From: Acinetobacter sp. ANC 4862
Lineage (GTDB): Bacteria > Pseudomonadota > Gammaproteobacteria > Pseudomonadales > Moraxellaceae
Assembly (NCBI RefSeq): GCF_004336635.1
Contig: NZ_SJXH01000012.1
Coordinates: 16,074 to 80,073 of the forward strand
Reading direction: 5' to 3'
DNA length: 64,000 nt
In this document: piece after piece, positions 28,806 through 39,695 of the stretch
Position numbering within the stretch: position 1 is the first letter of the stretch
Layout: the number at the start of each line of letters is the position of its first letter
Notes under the pieces: generated by a model
The model's database searches: none
What the model was told of the DNA's origin: nothing
What the model saw: only the letters and a program-made list of their open reading frames with translations
Translations under genes and position numbers: made by a program

Positions 28806-29866
28806 TAATCAAAACTCCTCAATGCCAAACCACATGCCACCATGAGTGAGGAAGCATCATTCTCTATCTTTTTAATATCAATTTGTGGAGAAAAGCCCAT
28901 TTGTAAAAATGGGTTGGCAATAGTCACACGATAACCAAGTTTTTGTTGTAGTAGCTTCGCGAGCCCCGGAATATTGGCATTACCTCCTGCCAATAAAATA
29001 TGATCGATCTCATTAAACTGTGAAGATGAGAAAAAGAACTGTAATGATCTTGCTGCCTGCTGAACCACTGCTTCCAAGAAGGGTTCTAAAACCTCAACAT
29101 CATAATCATCTGGTAATGAACGGCTTTTCTTGGCACGACCGGCTTCTTCAAAAGACAAACCATAGCGGTTTTGAATTTCTTGAGTGAGCTGTTTGCCGCC
29201 AAACACCTGCTCGCGCGTATAAATTACCTTATTGTTTTGCATCACAGATAAGGTCGTCATGGTATGACCGATATCTAAAATACCTACAGTATTCACACCC
29301 ATAGGCAAAGTATCGGAAAACACTTGATAGGCATTTTCGATCGCAAAACTTTCAACATCAGCAGTTTTTGGTGTTAAGCCAGCAAGCTCTAAAACTTCTG
29401 AACGTGCTTCAACATTTTCAATACGGGTGGCAACTAAAAGCACATTCACCCGATTCGGGTTTGCCAAACGCTCAGGCAACACCTCAAAATCAAGACTCGC
29501 TTCATCCAATGGGAAAGGAATATATTGCTCAGCGTCCATACGAATTTGAACTTCTCGTTCATCGTCCGTCATATCTGCATCCATCTCAATCGTTTTGGTA
29601 ATCACCATTGAAGTCGGAATTGCAAGTGCTGCAGCTGTGGATTGGGTATTTGCTAGATTGAGTGCTCGCTCTAATGCATCTGCTACCGCCTCTGGATTCA
29701 ATATATTTTTTTCGACAACACTACCTTCAGGCAAAGGCACCAGCGCATAGCTTTCCACCCAATACCTGTTACCGCTTTTAACAGAAAGTTCCAACAACTT
29801 AACAGAAGTAGAACTAATATCTACTCCAATTAACCCCTTATTCGGCTTACGATATAACCTGAGCAC
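28805..29866 (-). CDS. pilM: Type IV pilus actin-like ATPase-fold protein PilM
   Basis: The 353-residue protein has the FtsA/actin-like nucleotide motifs: GVDISSTSVKLLEL at residues 14-27, GILDIGHTMTTLSVM in the middle and ILLAGGNANIPGL near 290. It assembles on the cytoplasmic face with PilN. The start is GTG at 29866 with GGAA upstream. It is first of the pilMNOPQ-aroK-aroB-SPOR operon and is divergent from ponA, with 165 nt between them that must hold both promoters. Confidence 0.96.
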   Translation of the reverse strand: MLRLYRKPNKGLIGVDISSTSVKLLELSVKSGNRYWVESYALVPLPEGSVVEKNILNPEAVADALERALNLANTQSTAAALAIPTSMVITKTIEMDADMTDDEREVQIRMDAEQYIPFPLDEASLDFEVLPERLANPNRVNVLLVATRIENVEARSEVLELAGLTPKTADVESFAIENAYQVFSDTLPMGVNTVGILDIGHTMTTLSVMQNNKVIYTREQVFGGKQLTQEIQNRYGLSFEEAGRAKKSRSLPDDYDVEVLEPFLEAVVQQAARSLQFFFSSSQFNEIDHILLAGGNANIPGLAKLLQQKLGYRVTIANPFLQMGFSPQIDIKKIENDASSLMVACGLALRSFD

Positions 29867-30031
29867 TATATAATTCCTATTATTTTTTTATCCCCAATAA
29901 AAGTAACCTACTAATCAGTGTTGGTCTATAATTTTATACAGATACAATAACGCATCTAACAATCTGTATGTGTAAAGGCTATACTGACCGCCAATTAGTT
30001 TGCCATTAGCTCTTATTAAAACTTACTTGTT

Positions 30032-32560
30032 ATGAAAAAGCTATCTCGTTCGGGCCATGTTCATCCATTTTTTTTGATCATAATTATAGCCTTGGTCGCA
30101 ATTCCGATGGGATTCTATGGCATGTATCTCTATATTGCCCCATCTTTACCTAAAATGACCACTTTAAAAAAGGCGCCGTTACTCAAGCCTTTGCAGGTGT
30201 ATAGTGCCGATAATGAGCTAATTGCAGAGTATGGTGGCAAGCTATCCGTCCCTGTAGAATACAAACAAATTCCCAAACCATTCATCTCTGCCTTCCTTGC
30301 AGCAGAGGATTCCTCTTTCTTTGAGCATAGTGGTATTAGTTTTAAAAGCTTAGGACGAGCAGTCAGTGAAACAGTCACGGGATCAAATGTGCAAACGGGT
30401 GGTTCAACCATCACCATGCAGGTGGCAAAAAATTATTATTTAAGTCCTGAACGTACACTCAAACGCAAACTGACTGAAATTTTCCTTGCGCGCAAAATAG
30501 AACAAAACTTAACCAAAGAGGAAATTTTAACACTGTATGTGAATAAAATTTTCTTGGGAAAAAATGCCTACGGTATTGCTGCAGCAGCAAAAATTTATTA
30601 CAACAAAAATCTGGATCAGCTGAGTATTGCCCAAATGGCAATGATTTCTGGTCTACCCAAAGCGCCCTCTAAATATAATCCTGTAGTCAACCCAACACGC
30701 GCGTTAGAACGTCGTAACTGGATTCTTGGACGTATGCTGCAATTGGGTTATATCAACCAGTCACAGTATCAAAAAGCCATTGCCGAACCCGTCAACCTCG
30801 ATATGCCAGACCGTGGAATCAATAACAAATATCCCTATGTCGGGGAAATGGTACGCTCGGAACTGGTTGAAAAATTTGGCGAACAAGCCATTGATTCTGG
30901 TTATAAAGTTTATACAACCGTCGACAGCAAGCGCCAAGCTTATGCAGAACAGGCAGTACAAGAAGGTTTAGAGGCTTACGATCGTCGCCATGGTTGGCGC
31001 GGTGCTGAAGCAAACGACAAACCACTTACTGAATTCAGTGCTTATGCAAACACCTATCCCGCGAAAGTCATTAAAGTAGACAGAAATTCTTTTGAAGCAC
31101 TGATGCAAGATGGGTCTACAGTGACCGTGCCATGGTCAGGGATGTCATGGGCTTATCCTTATAGAAATGCCAACAGTGTTGGCCCTGCTCCACGTCAAGC
31201 TTCTCAAATTGTTAAAGTTAAAGATATTATTCGATTACGTCCTAATGACAATAAAACTTCATGGGCACTTGTTCAAATTCCTAAAGCTCAAGGGCAACTG
31301 ATTGCAATCAACCCGAATAACGGTGCAATTGAAGCCATTGTCGGGGGATATAATTTTTATCAATCCAAATTCAATCGTGCGCTACAAGGCTGGCGTCAAC
31401 CGGGTTCAACCATTAAGCCATTTGTATATGCTTTGGCACTCGAACGCGGTATGACCCCTTATAGCATGGTCAATGATAGCCCGATTACGATTGGCAAATG
31501 GTCACCGAAAAACTCGGATGGTCGTTATTTAGGGATGATTCCTTTACGTCGTGCCTTGTATTTATCACGAAATACTGTTTCTGTGCGATTATTACAAACT
31601 GTCGGGATTGAACGTACACGCCAATTATTCATGGATTTTGGTCTACATGAAGATCAAATCCCGCGTAACTACACCATTGCTCTAGGTACACCACAAGTTC
31701 TCCCAATTCAAATGGCAACCGGTTATGCAACTTTTGCCAATGGGGGTTACCGTATTCAGCCACATTTTATTGATCGTATTGAAGATGCTTATGGCAAAGT
31801 GATTTACCAAAGCAATCCAGAATATGCTTGTATTTCTTGTATCAATCAAAATGATGCAGAACTAGAATCAGCTGAACCCGTGACCCCAGATGACGAAGTG
31901 ATTGAGGTCACCAATCAAACCTTGCAAGCAGAAAAAGAACTGGCTCAACTGCAATTAGATGAGTCAAAAAGCCAATATCGCCAAGCACAGCGCATTTTAA
32001 AATCAAGCTCTGCTTATGACATGGCCAACATTCTGCGTGATGTAATTCAACAGGGTACCGGTCGTGCAGCCCTTAAAATTGGTCGTGATGATATTGGCGG
32101 TAAAACCGGTACCACCAATGATGCCAAAGATGCCTGGTTTGCTGGATTTAATGGCAAATTAGTGACTGTGGCTTGGGTCGGTTTCGACCAACCCACCACA
32201 CTCGGTCGTCGTGAATATGGTGGTGTTGCAGCTTTACCGATCTGGACCAACTTTATGGGTAATGCCTTAAAAGGCACACCAGCAGCGTGGGTACATTTTG
32301 ATAAAAATGCCAAAGCACCGACCAGCCGAAACCAGACGGTAACGATTGGTGAACCTGTCAAAGAGGATCGCTCTTCCCCGCCATTGGCCCGCCCATTGTA
32401 TCGTCCAGCACCTGTTGCCCCAGTGCGAACACCTGAACATGACTTTGATGATTTGCCTGGAGAAGAAATACCGACTCCAGATCATACAGATTCCTCAAAC
32501 ACACAAAAACAAAATAATAAACCGGATGCACTTGAACGTTTAATTGATGTATTTCAATAA
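30032..32560 (+). CDS. ponA: Penicillin-binding protein 1A (bifunctional transglycosylase/transpeptidase)
   Basis: The 842-residue protein has one membrane anchor (about 12-35), a GT51 domain (AAEDSSFFEHSG near 91-102, GGSTITMQVAKN near 123-134, RKIEQNLTKEEILTLYVNKI in part), an OB-like insert, and a transpeptidase domain with SxxK in PGSTIKPF (about Ser457), SRNT (about 510) and KTGTT (about 690). It polymerises and cross-links peptidoglycan. The C-terminus is Pro-rich and low-complexity. It is also called mrcA. It is divergent from pilM, a common arrangement in gammaproteobacteria, and is followed by a strong terminator. Confidence 0.97.
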   Translation: MKKLSRSGHVHPFFLIIIIALVAIPMGFYGMYLYIAPSLPKMTTLKKAPLLKPLQVYSADNELIAEYGGKLSVPVEYKQIPKPFISAFLAAEDSSFFEHSGISFKSLGRAVSETVTGSNVQTGGSTITMQVAKNYYLSPERTLKRKLTEIFLARKIEQNLTKEEILTLYVNKIFLGKNAYGIAAAAKIYYNKNLDQLSIAQMAMISGLPKAPSKYNPVVNPTRALERRNWILGRMLQLGYINQSQYQKAIAEPVNLDMPDRGINNKYPYVGEMVRSELVEKFGEQAIDSGYKVYTTVDSKRQAYAEQAVQEGLEAYDRRHGWRGAEANDKPLTEFSAYANTYPAKVIKVDRNSFEALMQDGSTVTVPWSGMSWAYPYRNANSVGPAPRQASQIVKVKDIIRLRPNDNKTSWALVQIPKAQGQLIAINPNNGAIEAIVGGYNFYQSKFNRALQGWRQPGSTIKPFVYALALERGMTPYSMVNDSPITIGKWSPKNSDGRYLGMIPLRRALYLSRNTVSVRLLQTVGIERTRQLFMDFGLHEDQIPRNYTIALGTPQVLPIQMATGYATFANGGYRIQPHFIDRIEDAYGKVIYQSNPEYACISCINQNDAELESAEPVTPDDEVIEVTNQTLQAEKELAQLQLDESKSQYRQAQRILKSSSAYDMANILRDVIQQGTGRAALKIGRDDIGGKTGTTNDAKDAWFAGFNGKLVTVAWVGFDQPTTLGRREYGGVAALPIWTNFMGNALKGTPAAWVHFDKNAKAPTSRNQTVTIGEPVKEDRSSPPLARPLYRPAPVAPVRTPEHDFDDLPGEEIPTPDHTDSSNTQKQNNKPDALERLIDVFQ

Positions 32561-32566
32561 AGCAAT

Positions 32567-32594
32567 AAAAAGCCCTCAAATGAGGGCTTTTTAT
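32567..32594. terminator. Intrinsic terminator between ponA and rlmA, bidirectional
   Basis: AAAAAGCCCTCA-AA-TGAGGGCTTTTT: an 8-bp GC-rich stem flanked by A-run and T-run between convergent genes. Confidence 0.9.
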
Positions 32595-32599
32595 TTGGC

Positions 32600-33403
32600 T
32601 TATTTCTTTTTAAACACATAAATTTGGAACTGCCCTTTTAACTCAAAATTATCGTTCTGCTCTAAAGCCTGACGACGTTCCGGTTTTGCTTTATAAGCAT
32701 ACGGGGTCATGGCAATCAGGTTTTTCAAGTCCGCTTGTTGTACCGTAAAAGGCGCATCCACCACGCTTTGATCTACCAATTCAAAAGCATCTGCCAATTG
32801 ATCAACGAACTTTTGCGATTCATGTGGGTTCACTTCTTCAAACAATGCTTCACGCATCGCATATAAGTGTTCAGTTGCAGGAGTCACTACCATCAAATAG
32901 GCATTGGGCTTCAATACACGCAATATTTCCTGCTTTGGAATAGGACTAAATAAACTAGTGCATAAGTCAATTGAAGCATCTAAAACAGGAAGTGTTGCAC
33001 CGGTTCCCACCACCCAGGTCACTTTTTTATTCAACTTGGCCGCAACCTGTACTGCATTTTTAGCGATATCCACTCCCACACATTGCAGCACTTCAGCCTG
33101 CATGGCATTGGTGTAATACCCTTCACCACAGCCAATATCGAGCAGGTTTTCAATACGTAACTCACGAATTTTCTCTATCACCGCCTGTTGCAATGGCGCA
33201 TAGAAACCAGCACTTAAAAATGCCCGGCGTGCCTGCACCGATTCCACGGTATCCCCTGGATTTTTGCTATGTTTATGCTGTACCACATGTAAATTCACAT
33301 ATCCCTGTTTTGCCATGTCATAACTGTGGTTATTGATACAGCGCCATGTTTTCTCGGTCAGCTTGAGGGCTTCACGGCATACAGGACACATCAGCAGATT
33401 CAT
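32600..33403 (-). CDS. rlmA: 23S rRNA (guanine-N1)-methyltransferase, RlmA type
   Basis: The 267-residue protein has an N-terminal zinc ribbon with ligands Cys6, Cys9, Cys22 and His26 (MCPVC; WRCINNHSYD), followed by AKQGYVNLHVVQHKHSKNPGD. The Rossmann methyltransferase fold then has SAM motif LLDIGCGEGYYT near residue 89. In enteric bacteria RlmA makes m1G745 in 23S rRNA; homologues RlmAII modify G748. Which base is modified here cannot be told from the sequence. It stands alone between ponA and mraY, with terminators on both sides. Confidence 0.88.
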   Translation of the reverse strand: MNLLMCPVCREALKLTEKTWRCINNHSYDMAKQGYVNLHVVQHKHSKNPGDTVESVQARRAFLSAGFYAPLQQAVIEKIRELRIENLLDIGCGEGYYTNAMQAEVLQCVGVDIAKNAVQVAAKLNKKVTWVVGTGATLPVLDASIDLCTSLFSPIPKQEILRVLKPNAYLMVVTPATEHLYAMREALFEEVNPHESQKFVDQLADAFELVDQSVVDAPFTVQQADLKNLIAMTPYAYKAKPERRQALEQNDNFELKGQFQIYVFKKK

Positions 33404-33433
33404 ATTTTTCTCCAGTGCCTAAAATCAGGCGAT

Positions 33434-33475
33434 AAAAAAAGCCGGCAGATGTGGGAGCAAATGCCGGCTTTTTCG
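33434..33475. terminator. Intrinsic terminator after mraY
   Basis: AAAAAAAGCCGGCA(T)...ATGCCGGCTTTTT: a long GC-rich stem around a GATGTGGGAGCAA-type loop, ending the dcw block on the minus strand. Confidence 0.88.
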
Positions 33476-33484
33476 AATATTTGC

Positions 33485-34603
33485 TTAACGCAATTTTAAG
33501 GTCATTAAGCCTAAAACTACCAGCATAATCGTGATAATCCAGAAACGAATCACCACCTGGGTTTCACGCCAGCCTTTTTTCTCATAATGATGATGCAGCG
33601 GCGCCATCAAGAATACACGTTTGTTACGCATACGCAGTGATCCAATTTGCAGGAATACCGAAATAGCTTCGACCACAAACACACCACCCATAATCGCAAA
33701 GACGATTTCTTGGCGAACCATTACAGCAATTGTACCCAGCATCGCCCCCAAAGATAATGCACCGACATCACCCATGAAGACTTGAGCTGGATGTGCGTTA
33801 TACCAAAGAAAGGCTAAGCCCGCACCAATCATTGCAGCACAGATTACCACCAATTCAGATGAATATTTCACATAAGGCATATGTAGGTAATTGGCAAAAC
33901 GCACATCACCCGCAAGGTAGGCAAACACCCCCAAACCTGCAGCAACCAAGACGATAGGCATAATCGCCAAACCATCCAGACCGTCAGTCAGGTTAACTGC
34001 ATTGGATGCACCGTTAATCACCAGATAAGTAAAGATAATAAAACCGATACCCAGCGGAATGGCTGAAAAAGGAATACTGATGTTTTTAAAGAATGGAATC
34101 AACAGATCCAGCATATTCGCGGTATGCACAGGATTCGCCTGTTGGGTCGCAATCACATACAATGCAATACCAGCACCTAAAGAACCCACTGAAGTCCAGA
34201 AGAATTTTTTTCGTGCAGGCAAGCCAGCATTGTCTTTATAACGAACTTTAATCCAGTCATCTGCCCAACCTACGGCACCAAAGATCACCATCACCCCAAG
34301 CACAATCCAGACATAAGGATTGGATAAATCGGCCCAAAGCAAGGTGGATATCCCGATCGAGAGCAGGATCAAAATCCCGCCCATGGTTGGTGTACCCATT
34401 TTCTTGGCATGACCTTCAGGAGCAAAAGAACTGACTGCCTGACCATATTTGAGTGCTTGTAGCTTACGGATCATCACCGGGCCCATGACCAGTCCAATGG
34501 TCAGTGCGGTTAAGACACTGAGCAAAGCACGTAATGTTAAATAACGAACGACCTGAAACGAGCTGTTGTAGCCCGCAAGTTGTTCAAATAGCCACAACAG
34601 CAT
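33485..34603 (-). CDS. mraY: Phospho-N-acetylmuramoyl-pentapeptide transferase
   Basis: The 372-residue polytopic protein (about ten helices) has [13 protein letters not shown], the catalytic aspartates in [19 protein letters not shown] and [17 protein letters not shown], and the C-terminal [12 protein letters not shown]. It makes lipid I from UDP-MurNAc-pentapeptide and undecaprenyl phosphate. Its ATG overlaps the murF stop by one nt (TAATG). It is the last gene of the block; murD, ftsW and murG are not in the window. Confidence 0.97.
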   Translation of the reverse strand: MLLWLFEQLAGYNSSFQVVRYLTLRALLSVLTALTIGLVMGPVMIRKLQALKYGQAVSSFAPEGHAKKMGTPTMGGILILLSIGISTLLWADLSNPYVWIVLGVMVIFGAVGWADDWIKVRYKDNAGLPARKKFFWTSVGSLGAGIALYVIATQQANPVHTANMLDLLIPFFKNISIPFSAIPLGIGFIIFTYLVINGASNAVNLTDGLDGLAIMPIVLVAAGLGVFAYLAGDVRFANYLHMPYVKYSSELVVICAAMIGAGLAFLWYNAHPAQVFMGDVGALSLGAMLGTIAVMVRQEIVFAIMGGVFVVEAISVFLQIGSLRMRNKRVFLMAPLHHHYEKKGWRETQVVIRFWIITIMLVVLGLMTLKLR

Positions 34604-36009
34604 TAAAGTTTCTCCATCAAATCAGCCATCAATGTTTCCATGTGGGTATAACGAGAACCTTTAAACAGGAAACTCATGGATTGAGGTTGATGTGTTTCAA
34701 TTAGACTCAGTAAGAAAGGCAAAGCTTGCTCCTGTGTCAGGAAAGCCTGCATTTTTTTACCATATTGGGTACTGCGTGCCCCTTCTTGTGTGGCAGGTGA
34801 AAATTCACCTACCGCCACCACAAAATTGACACCTGTTGCGACAAGATCCCGACCCAACATATAGTGTTGTTGTGCCGCACTTGCGCCTAATTCACCGATA
34901 TCACCAATCACCATCACTTTCACCCCGTCTTGCTGAGCAAGTACTTCAGCTGCTGCACGCATCGAGGTTGGGTTGGCGTTGTAGGTATCATCAATAAATA
35001 AATGTTTTTTAGCTGGAATAAAATTCAGGCGACCTTTGGCACCGGTTGCCTGTTCTAAACCTGTCACAATATCATCCAAAGCAATACCAATCGCGAGTGC
35101 AAAAGCAGTCGCAGCCGTGGCATTTTGGACATTATGTTCGCCGGCAAACGGAAGATTCACCTGACGAATACCTTGCGGTGTGTTTAATGTGAATGTAGAG
35201 GATTGCGGATGTAATTCAATTTCTGTGGTAAAAACATCACCATTTTCACCAAAGCTTAATACCTGTTCGGTTTGTACGGCTTGACGAATCGGTTCTGCAA
35301 AATCATCTGCAGCAGGAACAATCGATGTACCTGTTTTGGCGATATGTGCATAAATTTCAGATTTAGCCCGGCAGATGCCCTCACGCCCACCAAATTCCCC
35401 CAAATGTGCAGTACCAATGTTAATGATCCCTGCTACATGCGGTTGAACCAGATTCGAGGTGTAATCAATTTCCCCCTGATGACTTGCACCCAATTCCATC
35501 ACTGCATATTGATGTTCAGCGCGAAGCTCGATCAACATCACTGGCACACCCAAATCATTATTTAAGTTACCGCGAGTAATCAGCGTCGGTGCCAAGCGCG
35601 ATAAAATACTACCGAGCATTTCTTTAGTCGTGGTTTTACCGCTACTACCCGTCAGCGCAATCACTTTCACTTGTGAGTTTTGTGCGCGACGATAAGCCCC
35701 TAAATGACCGAGGGCCAAACGCGTGTCTTCAACCACGAGTTGACAAATATCTGCATCAACAGGATGACTGACAATGGCAATTTCACAACCATTTGCCGCA
35801 ACTTGAGCAACAAAATCATGTGCATCAAAGCGTTCACCTTGCAGAGCTAAAAAAGCATCGGCTTTTTCAGCATCACGCGAATCCGTCAAAATCCGTTTAA
35901 TTTCGCCTTGAGGCACTTTCTCATTCAACCAGTAACCTTGGGTGGCATCAGCAAGCTGTGCAGCTGTCCACGGCTCTAAAGGCACTGTACTGGTAGTCGA
36001 TGTATGCAT
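34603..36009 (-). CDS. murF: UDP-MurNAc-tripeptide-D-Ala-D-Ala ligase
   Basis: The 468-residue Mur ligase has P-loop [15 protein letters not shown] near residue 115, NLNNDLGVP, the [13 protein letters not shown] block and [12 protein letters not shown]. It adds D-Ala-D-Ala to the tripeptide precursor in the cytoplasm. It is 9 nt after murE and overlaps mraY by one nt. Confidence 0.97.
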   Translation of the reverse strand: MHTSTTSTVPLEPWTAAQLADATQGYWLNEKVPQGEIKRILTDSRDAEKADAFLALQGERFDAHDFVAQVAANGCEIAIVSHPVDADICQLVVEDTRLALGHLGAYRRAQNSQVKVIALTGSSGKTTTKEMLGSILSRLAPTLITRGNLNNDLGVPVMLIELRAEHQYAVMELGASHQGEIDYTSNLVQPHVAGIINIGTAHLGEFGGREGICRAKSEIYAHIAKTGTSIVPAADDFAEPIRQAVQTEQVLSFGENGDVFTTEIELHPQSSTFTLNTPQGIRQVNLPFAGEHNVQNATAATAFALAIGIALDDIVTGLEQATGAKGRLNFIPAKKHLFIDDTYNANPTSMRAAAEVLAQQDGVKVMVIGDIGELGASAAQQHYMLGRDLVATGVNFVVAVGEFSPATQEGARSTQYGKKMQAFLTQEQALPFLLSLIETHQPQSMSFLFKGSRYTHMETLMADLMEKL

Positions 36010-36018
36010 TTTTGTTTC

Positions 36019-37515
36019 CTATTGAGCCGGATAAGCTGAATCTGGTGTGTAATGCTGTGTATTAATGGCCGATTGCACTTCAATCACATCGTCAAACCAA
36101 TGACGCACACCGTCAATTTCTTGATAATTTTCATGACCTTTACCTGCAATGACTACAATATCGCCTGCTTGGGCTTTTTGCACGGCAAATTTAATCGCTT
36201 CACGGCGGTCATGAATTTCATACATGACATGGGTAGAAAAATCGATACTCGCTTTCATGTCAGCGAAAATCTGTTCTGGATCTTCAGTACGTGGATTATC
36301 TGAGGTAATCAAGACAATATCAGCACCATTGAGTGCCGCTTGAGTCATCAGTGGACGTTTGCCACGATCGCGATCACCACCACAACCAAACACCGCCCAT
36401 AAATTTTGAGAGACATGGCGTTTCAAGGTTTTCAGCACCTGAATTAAGGCATCCGGTGTATGGGCATAATCCACGACGAACAATCGGTCTGCATCACGGA
36501 TCACCTGCATACGACCCGGTGCACCTTTCAATTGTCCAACTGTTGAAATCAGCGTGGCAAGATCAAAGCCGGCTTGTTCTGCAGTCACCAAACTTGCCAC
36601 CAGGTTTTCTATATTAAAATGACCCAGCAACGGACTCTGCACGTCAAACTCACCTTGATTGGTGATCAGTTTAAAGTTTGCGCCATTCAAACTGTATTGA
36701 ATATCTTGAACCTGATAATCCGCCGGCTGCATGGTTGAATAGGTCAGAATTTTCGGGTGTGCAGGATTATTTTTTGCTGCATCCAACATAATCGATGCAT
36801 ATTCGTCATCAATATTGATAATCGCGACTTTAAGTGATGCAAATTTAAATAAGCACGACTTGGCTTCGGCATAGGCTTCCAGTGTGCCGTGATAATCCAG
36901 ATGATCACGGCTTAAATTGCTATAAGCAGCAATTTCAATATCGCAGCCATTCAAGCGGCCCTGTTCCAAACCATGCGAACTGGCTTCAATCGCAGCAAAT
37001 TCAGCACCAGCTTGAGCATAGTCATGCAAGGCATTTTGCAGATGCAAGGCATCGAGTGTGGTATGCGAAGATGCTTCCAGATTCGGTAAAATTCCGTTAC
37101 CCGTGGTCCCCATCACTGCACATTTCTTGCCTTGCAACATCAGCAATTCGGCGACCAGTCGTGAAATGGTGGTTTTACCGTTAGTCCCAGTCACTGCCAG
37201 AATTCGTGCGGCTTGTACGGGCTGAGTCGCTTGCAGATATTGCTTTTGCCATTGTCCCATCAAATGACGGACATTCGGCACGATTACACTATTTTCCAAA
37301 CCCAAATCGGCTTCACTGACCACAGCCAAGGCACCGTTTGCCAAAGCCGACTGGGCAAACTGCAAGGTTTTTTCAGGCTGAGAAAAACTATTCAGGGCAA
37401 TAAAAATTTGCCCTGGCTCAACTTTACGACTATCTAAACCAAAACCACTGAATGGCTTGGTCATCCATCCAGTGATTTTTTCAGCGGTGTAGAGATTTTG
37501 AAATGTAATGGACAT
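36019..37515 (-). CDS. murE: UDP-MurNAc-L-Ala-D-Glu:meso-diaminopimelate ligase
   Basis: The 498-residue Mur ligase has P-loop AVTGTNGKTTISRL near residue 108, EASSHGLEQGRL, and the DAP-specificity motif DNPR in ITSDNPRTEDPEQI near residue 405. It adds meso-DAP to UDP-MurNAc-dipeptide. It lies 10 nt after ftsI and 9 nt before murF in the dcw operon. Confidence 0.97.
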   Translation of the reverse strand: MSITFQNLYTAEKITGWMTKPFSGFGLDSRKVEPGQIFIALNSFSQPEKTLQFAQSALANGALAVVSEADLGLENSVIVPNVRHLMGQWQKQYLQATQPVQAARILAVTGTNGKTTISRLVAELLMLQGKKCAVMGTTGNGILPNLEASSHTTLDALHLQNALHDYAQAGAEFAAIEASSHGLEQGRLNGCDIEIAAYSNLSRDHLDYHGTLEAYAEAKSCLFKFASLKVAIINIDDEYASIMLDAAKNNPAHPKILTYSTMQPADYQVQDIQYSLNGANFKLITNQGEFDVQSPLLGHFNIENLVASLVTAEQAGFDLATLISTVGQLKGAPGRMQVIRDADRLFVVDYAHTPDALIQVLKTLKRHVSQNLWAVFGCGGDRDRGKRPLMTQAALNGADIVLITSDNPRTEDPEQIFADMKASIDFSTHVMYEIHDRREAIKFAVQKAQAGDIVVIAGKGHENYQEIDGVRHWFDDVIEVQSAINTQHYTPDSAYPAQ

Positions 37516-37525
37516 TCATCACCTG

Positions 37526-39349
37526 TTACTGGATTTTGGGAGTATCTAAAGGTTTATCTAAAGGCACGTTCATTAAACGTAGCGATTCTTGCATTACACG
37601 TGCAAAGACAGGGGCTGAAACCGTACCGCCATAGTAAGAGCCTTGGGGATTTTCCACCACGACAATCATGGCCAAACGCGGATCGCTCACAGGTGCCACA
37701 CCGGCAAATAAAGCACGATATTCGCTGGTTGAATAACCTTTGCGGTCAGCACGCAGTTTATGTGCGGTCCCTGTTTTACCCGCCACACGGTAGCCTGGAA
37801 TAGTGGCACGTGTAGCAGTTCCGCCTGGCAATGTCGCTGTTTCCATCATCAAGAGCACTTGATCGGCAATTTTCGCATCAACAATTTGCTCACCCTTTGG
37901 TGGCTGTTCCAATTTATATAAACTCAAAGGAACCTTGACGCCTTTATTGGCAAGCATGGCGTAGGCATCGGCAATTTGCAGCACTGTCGCATTCAGACCA
38001 TAACCATAAGCCATGGTACCCACTTCAGAGACATTCCATTTGCTTGGTGGCAAGATCAAGCCTCCACTTTCGCCCGGGAATTTCACTGCCGAACGCTGCC
38101 CCATGCCTACACGCTTATAAAAAGTCGGTAAGGTGGCATAAGGCAAGGACAATGCAAGTTTCGCAACACCCACGTTAGATGATTTCTGAATGATGCCACC
38201 CAAAGTCAGTGCACCATAGTTATGCGTATCGCGAATGGTATGGTTACCAATGCGCATACTACCTGGTGAAGTATTTACCACTGAATTTGCAGTGTATTTA
38301 CCACTTTCCAGAGCCATAGCGACCGTCAGGGGTTTCATGGTTGAACCGGGTTCAAATGAATCCACCGCACCCCGGTTACGCATGGCATCTTTATTACCTA
38401 AACTTTTTTTATCATTCGGGTTATAAGACGGCCAACTGGTCATTGCCAAAATTTCACCAGTTTTGATATCTACTGCAATGGCAGTGGCTGAACGGGCGTT
38501 ATTGGCTACACCAGCAGCGGTCAATTCACGGTACATAATATATTGCAGACGTGAATCAATACTTAAAGTGATATTTTCCCCGGCTTCAACTTCTTTAATT
38601 ACTTCCGGGTCTTTAAAACGATTGCCTTTTTTATCACGGACAATCTGCTGTTCACCATCATGACCCGATAAAGCCGTATTCAGCTGCATTTCCAGACCTT
38701 CAATCCCCGTGCCTTCGCTATTGGTTAGGCCAATAATTTGTGCATTCGGCTGCGGCTGCGGATAGTAACGTTTATAGTTTTTCTCGGTATAAACTGCCTG
38801 GAATTCACGCTTGGCAATCAATTCAGCTTGCTGCGGTGGAATTTCTTTTTGCAGAACTAAATAACGTGAACGAGGCTTCTCGTTCATTTTCTTTTTTAAC
38901 TCGGCACGATCCATGCCCACAGCATCGGCAAGCTCGTCCAAGTTTAGGTTTTTATCCGGCAATTGACGTTTTAGTTTACGGTTATTTGGATCTTTAGCTA
39001 GTTCAGCAGTAATTTCATCAAACTGTTTTTTGGTTTCAAAATAATCACGCGGATCAATCACCACTTTCATGACCGGCGTACTAATCGCCAAAGGCACACC
39101 ATGACGATCATAAATCACGCCACGCATCGCCTTGACTTTTTCAGTTCTTAAAATATTGGCATTGGCTTTGTTTTGCAAAAAGTCTTTGTTGATGATCTGC
39201 ACATAAAATGCACGACCCACTAAAGCTAAAAAGCAGAGTAAAACCACACTCCACATCAAATAAAAACGCCACATATCTACACTAAGGGTGTTTTTATCGG
39301 TCACAGACTGCTGTTTTTTACGCACTTGCTTATTTCTCTTGTCCACCAT
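37526..39349 (-). CDS. ftsI: Septal peptidoglycan transpeptidase FtsI (PBP3)
   Basis: The 607-residue class B PBP has one membrane helix (about 29-50, FYLMWSVVLLCFLALVGRAF), a pedestal domain (RGVIYDRHGVPLA) and a transpeptidase domain with SxxK in EPGSTMKPL (about Ser335), SSN in QKSSNVGVA and KTG in AGKTGTAHK (about 523). It cross-links septal murein with FtsW. It follows ftsL by 13 nt. PBP3 is a main beta-lactam target in Acinetobacter. Confidence 0.97.
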   Translation of the reverse strand: MVDKRNKQVRKKQQSVTDKNTLSVDMWRFYLMWSVVLLCFLALVGRAFYVQIINKDFLQNKANANILRTEKVKAMRGVIYDRHGVPLAISTPVMKVVIDPRDYFETKKQFDEITAELAKDPNNRKLKRQLPDKNLNLDELADAVGMDRAELKKKMNEKPRSRYLVLQKEIPPQQAELIAKREFQAVYTEKNYKRYYPQPQPNAQIIGLTNSEGTGIEGLEMQLNTALSGHDGEQQIVRDKKGNRFKDPEVIKEVEAGENITLSIDSRLQYIMYRELTAAGVANNARSATAIAVDIKTGEILAMTSWPSYNPNDKKSLGNKDAMRNRGAVDSFEPGSTMKPLTVAMALESGKYTANSVVNTSPGSMRIGNHTIRDTHNYGALTLGGIIQKSSNVGVAKLALSLPYATLPTFYKRVGMGQRSAVKFPGESGGLILPPSKWNVSEVGTMAYGYGLNATVLQIADAYAMLANKGVKVPLSLYKLEQPPKGEQIVDAKIADQVLLMMETATLPGGTATRATIPGYRVAGKTGTAHKLRADRKGYSTSEYRALFAGVAPVSDPRLAMIVVVENPQGSYYGGTVSAPVFARVMQESLRLMNVPLDKPLDTPKIQ

Positions 39350-39362
39350 ATTACAGCTAGCC

Positions 39363-39695
39363 TTATTTTTTATCTTCTGAAGTCATTGGTAAAGAAATTA
39401 CAACCGTCTGCCCTGCAGGTGGCGAGTACATTCGCAACTGAGTCACAGCGCGTGTGCCAATTTGCGCTGTTGCACCAAAGGTTTGCTGCTCGATGAGCAA
39501 ACGCCCCCATTCTGCATTCAGATCATCCCTTTCTCGGTTAAAGGCACTTAATTCACGGTAATCATGACGGTATTCAAACACCTGAAACACCACCATAATT
39601 GCGCTAAAAAAGACCAAGACCAGCAAAATGATATAACTGATGAATTTCTTCATCGGCAATTTTTCTGTCTTCTTTTCAACAACTTCAGTTTTCAT
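39363..39695 (-). CDS. ftsL: Cell division protein FtsL
   Basis: The 110-residue single-pass protein has an N-terminal Lys/Glu-rich cytoplasmic tail, one membrane helix (about 19-37, SYIILLVLVFFSAIMVVFQV) and a short periplasmic coiled coil (ELSAFNRERDDLNAEWGRL). It forms the FtsQBL complex that activates FtsWI. Its ATG overlaps the rsmH stop by one nt, and position between rsmH and ftsI supports the call. Confidence 0.93.
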   Translation of the reverse strand: MKTEVVEKKTEKLPMKKFISYIILLVLVFFSAIMVVFQVFEYRHDYRELSAFNRERDDLNAEWGRLLIEQQTFGATAQIGTRAVTQLRMYSPPAGQTVVISLPMTSEDKK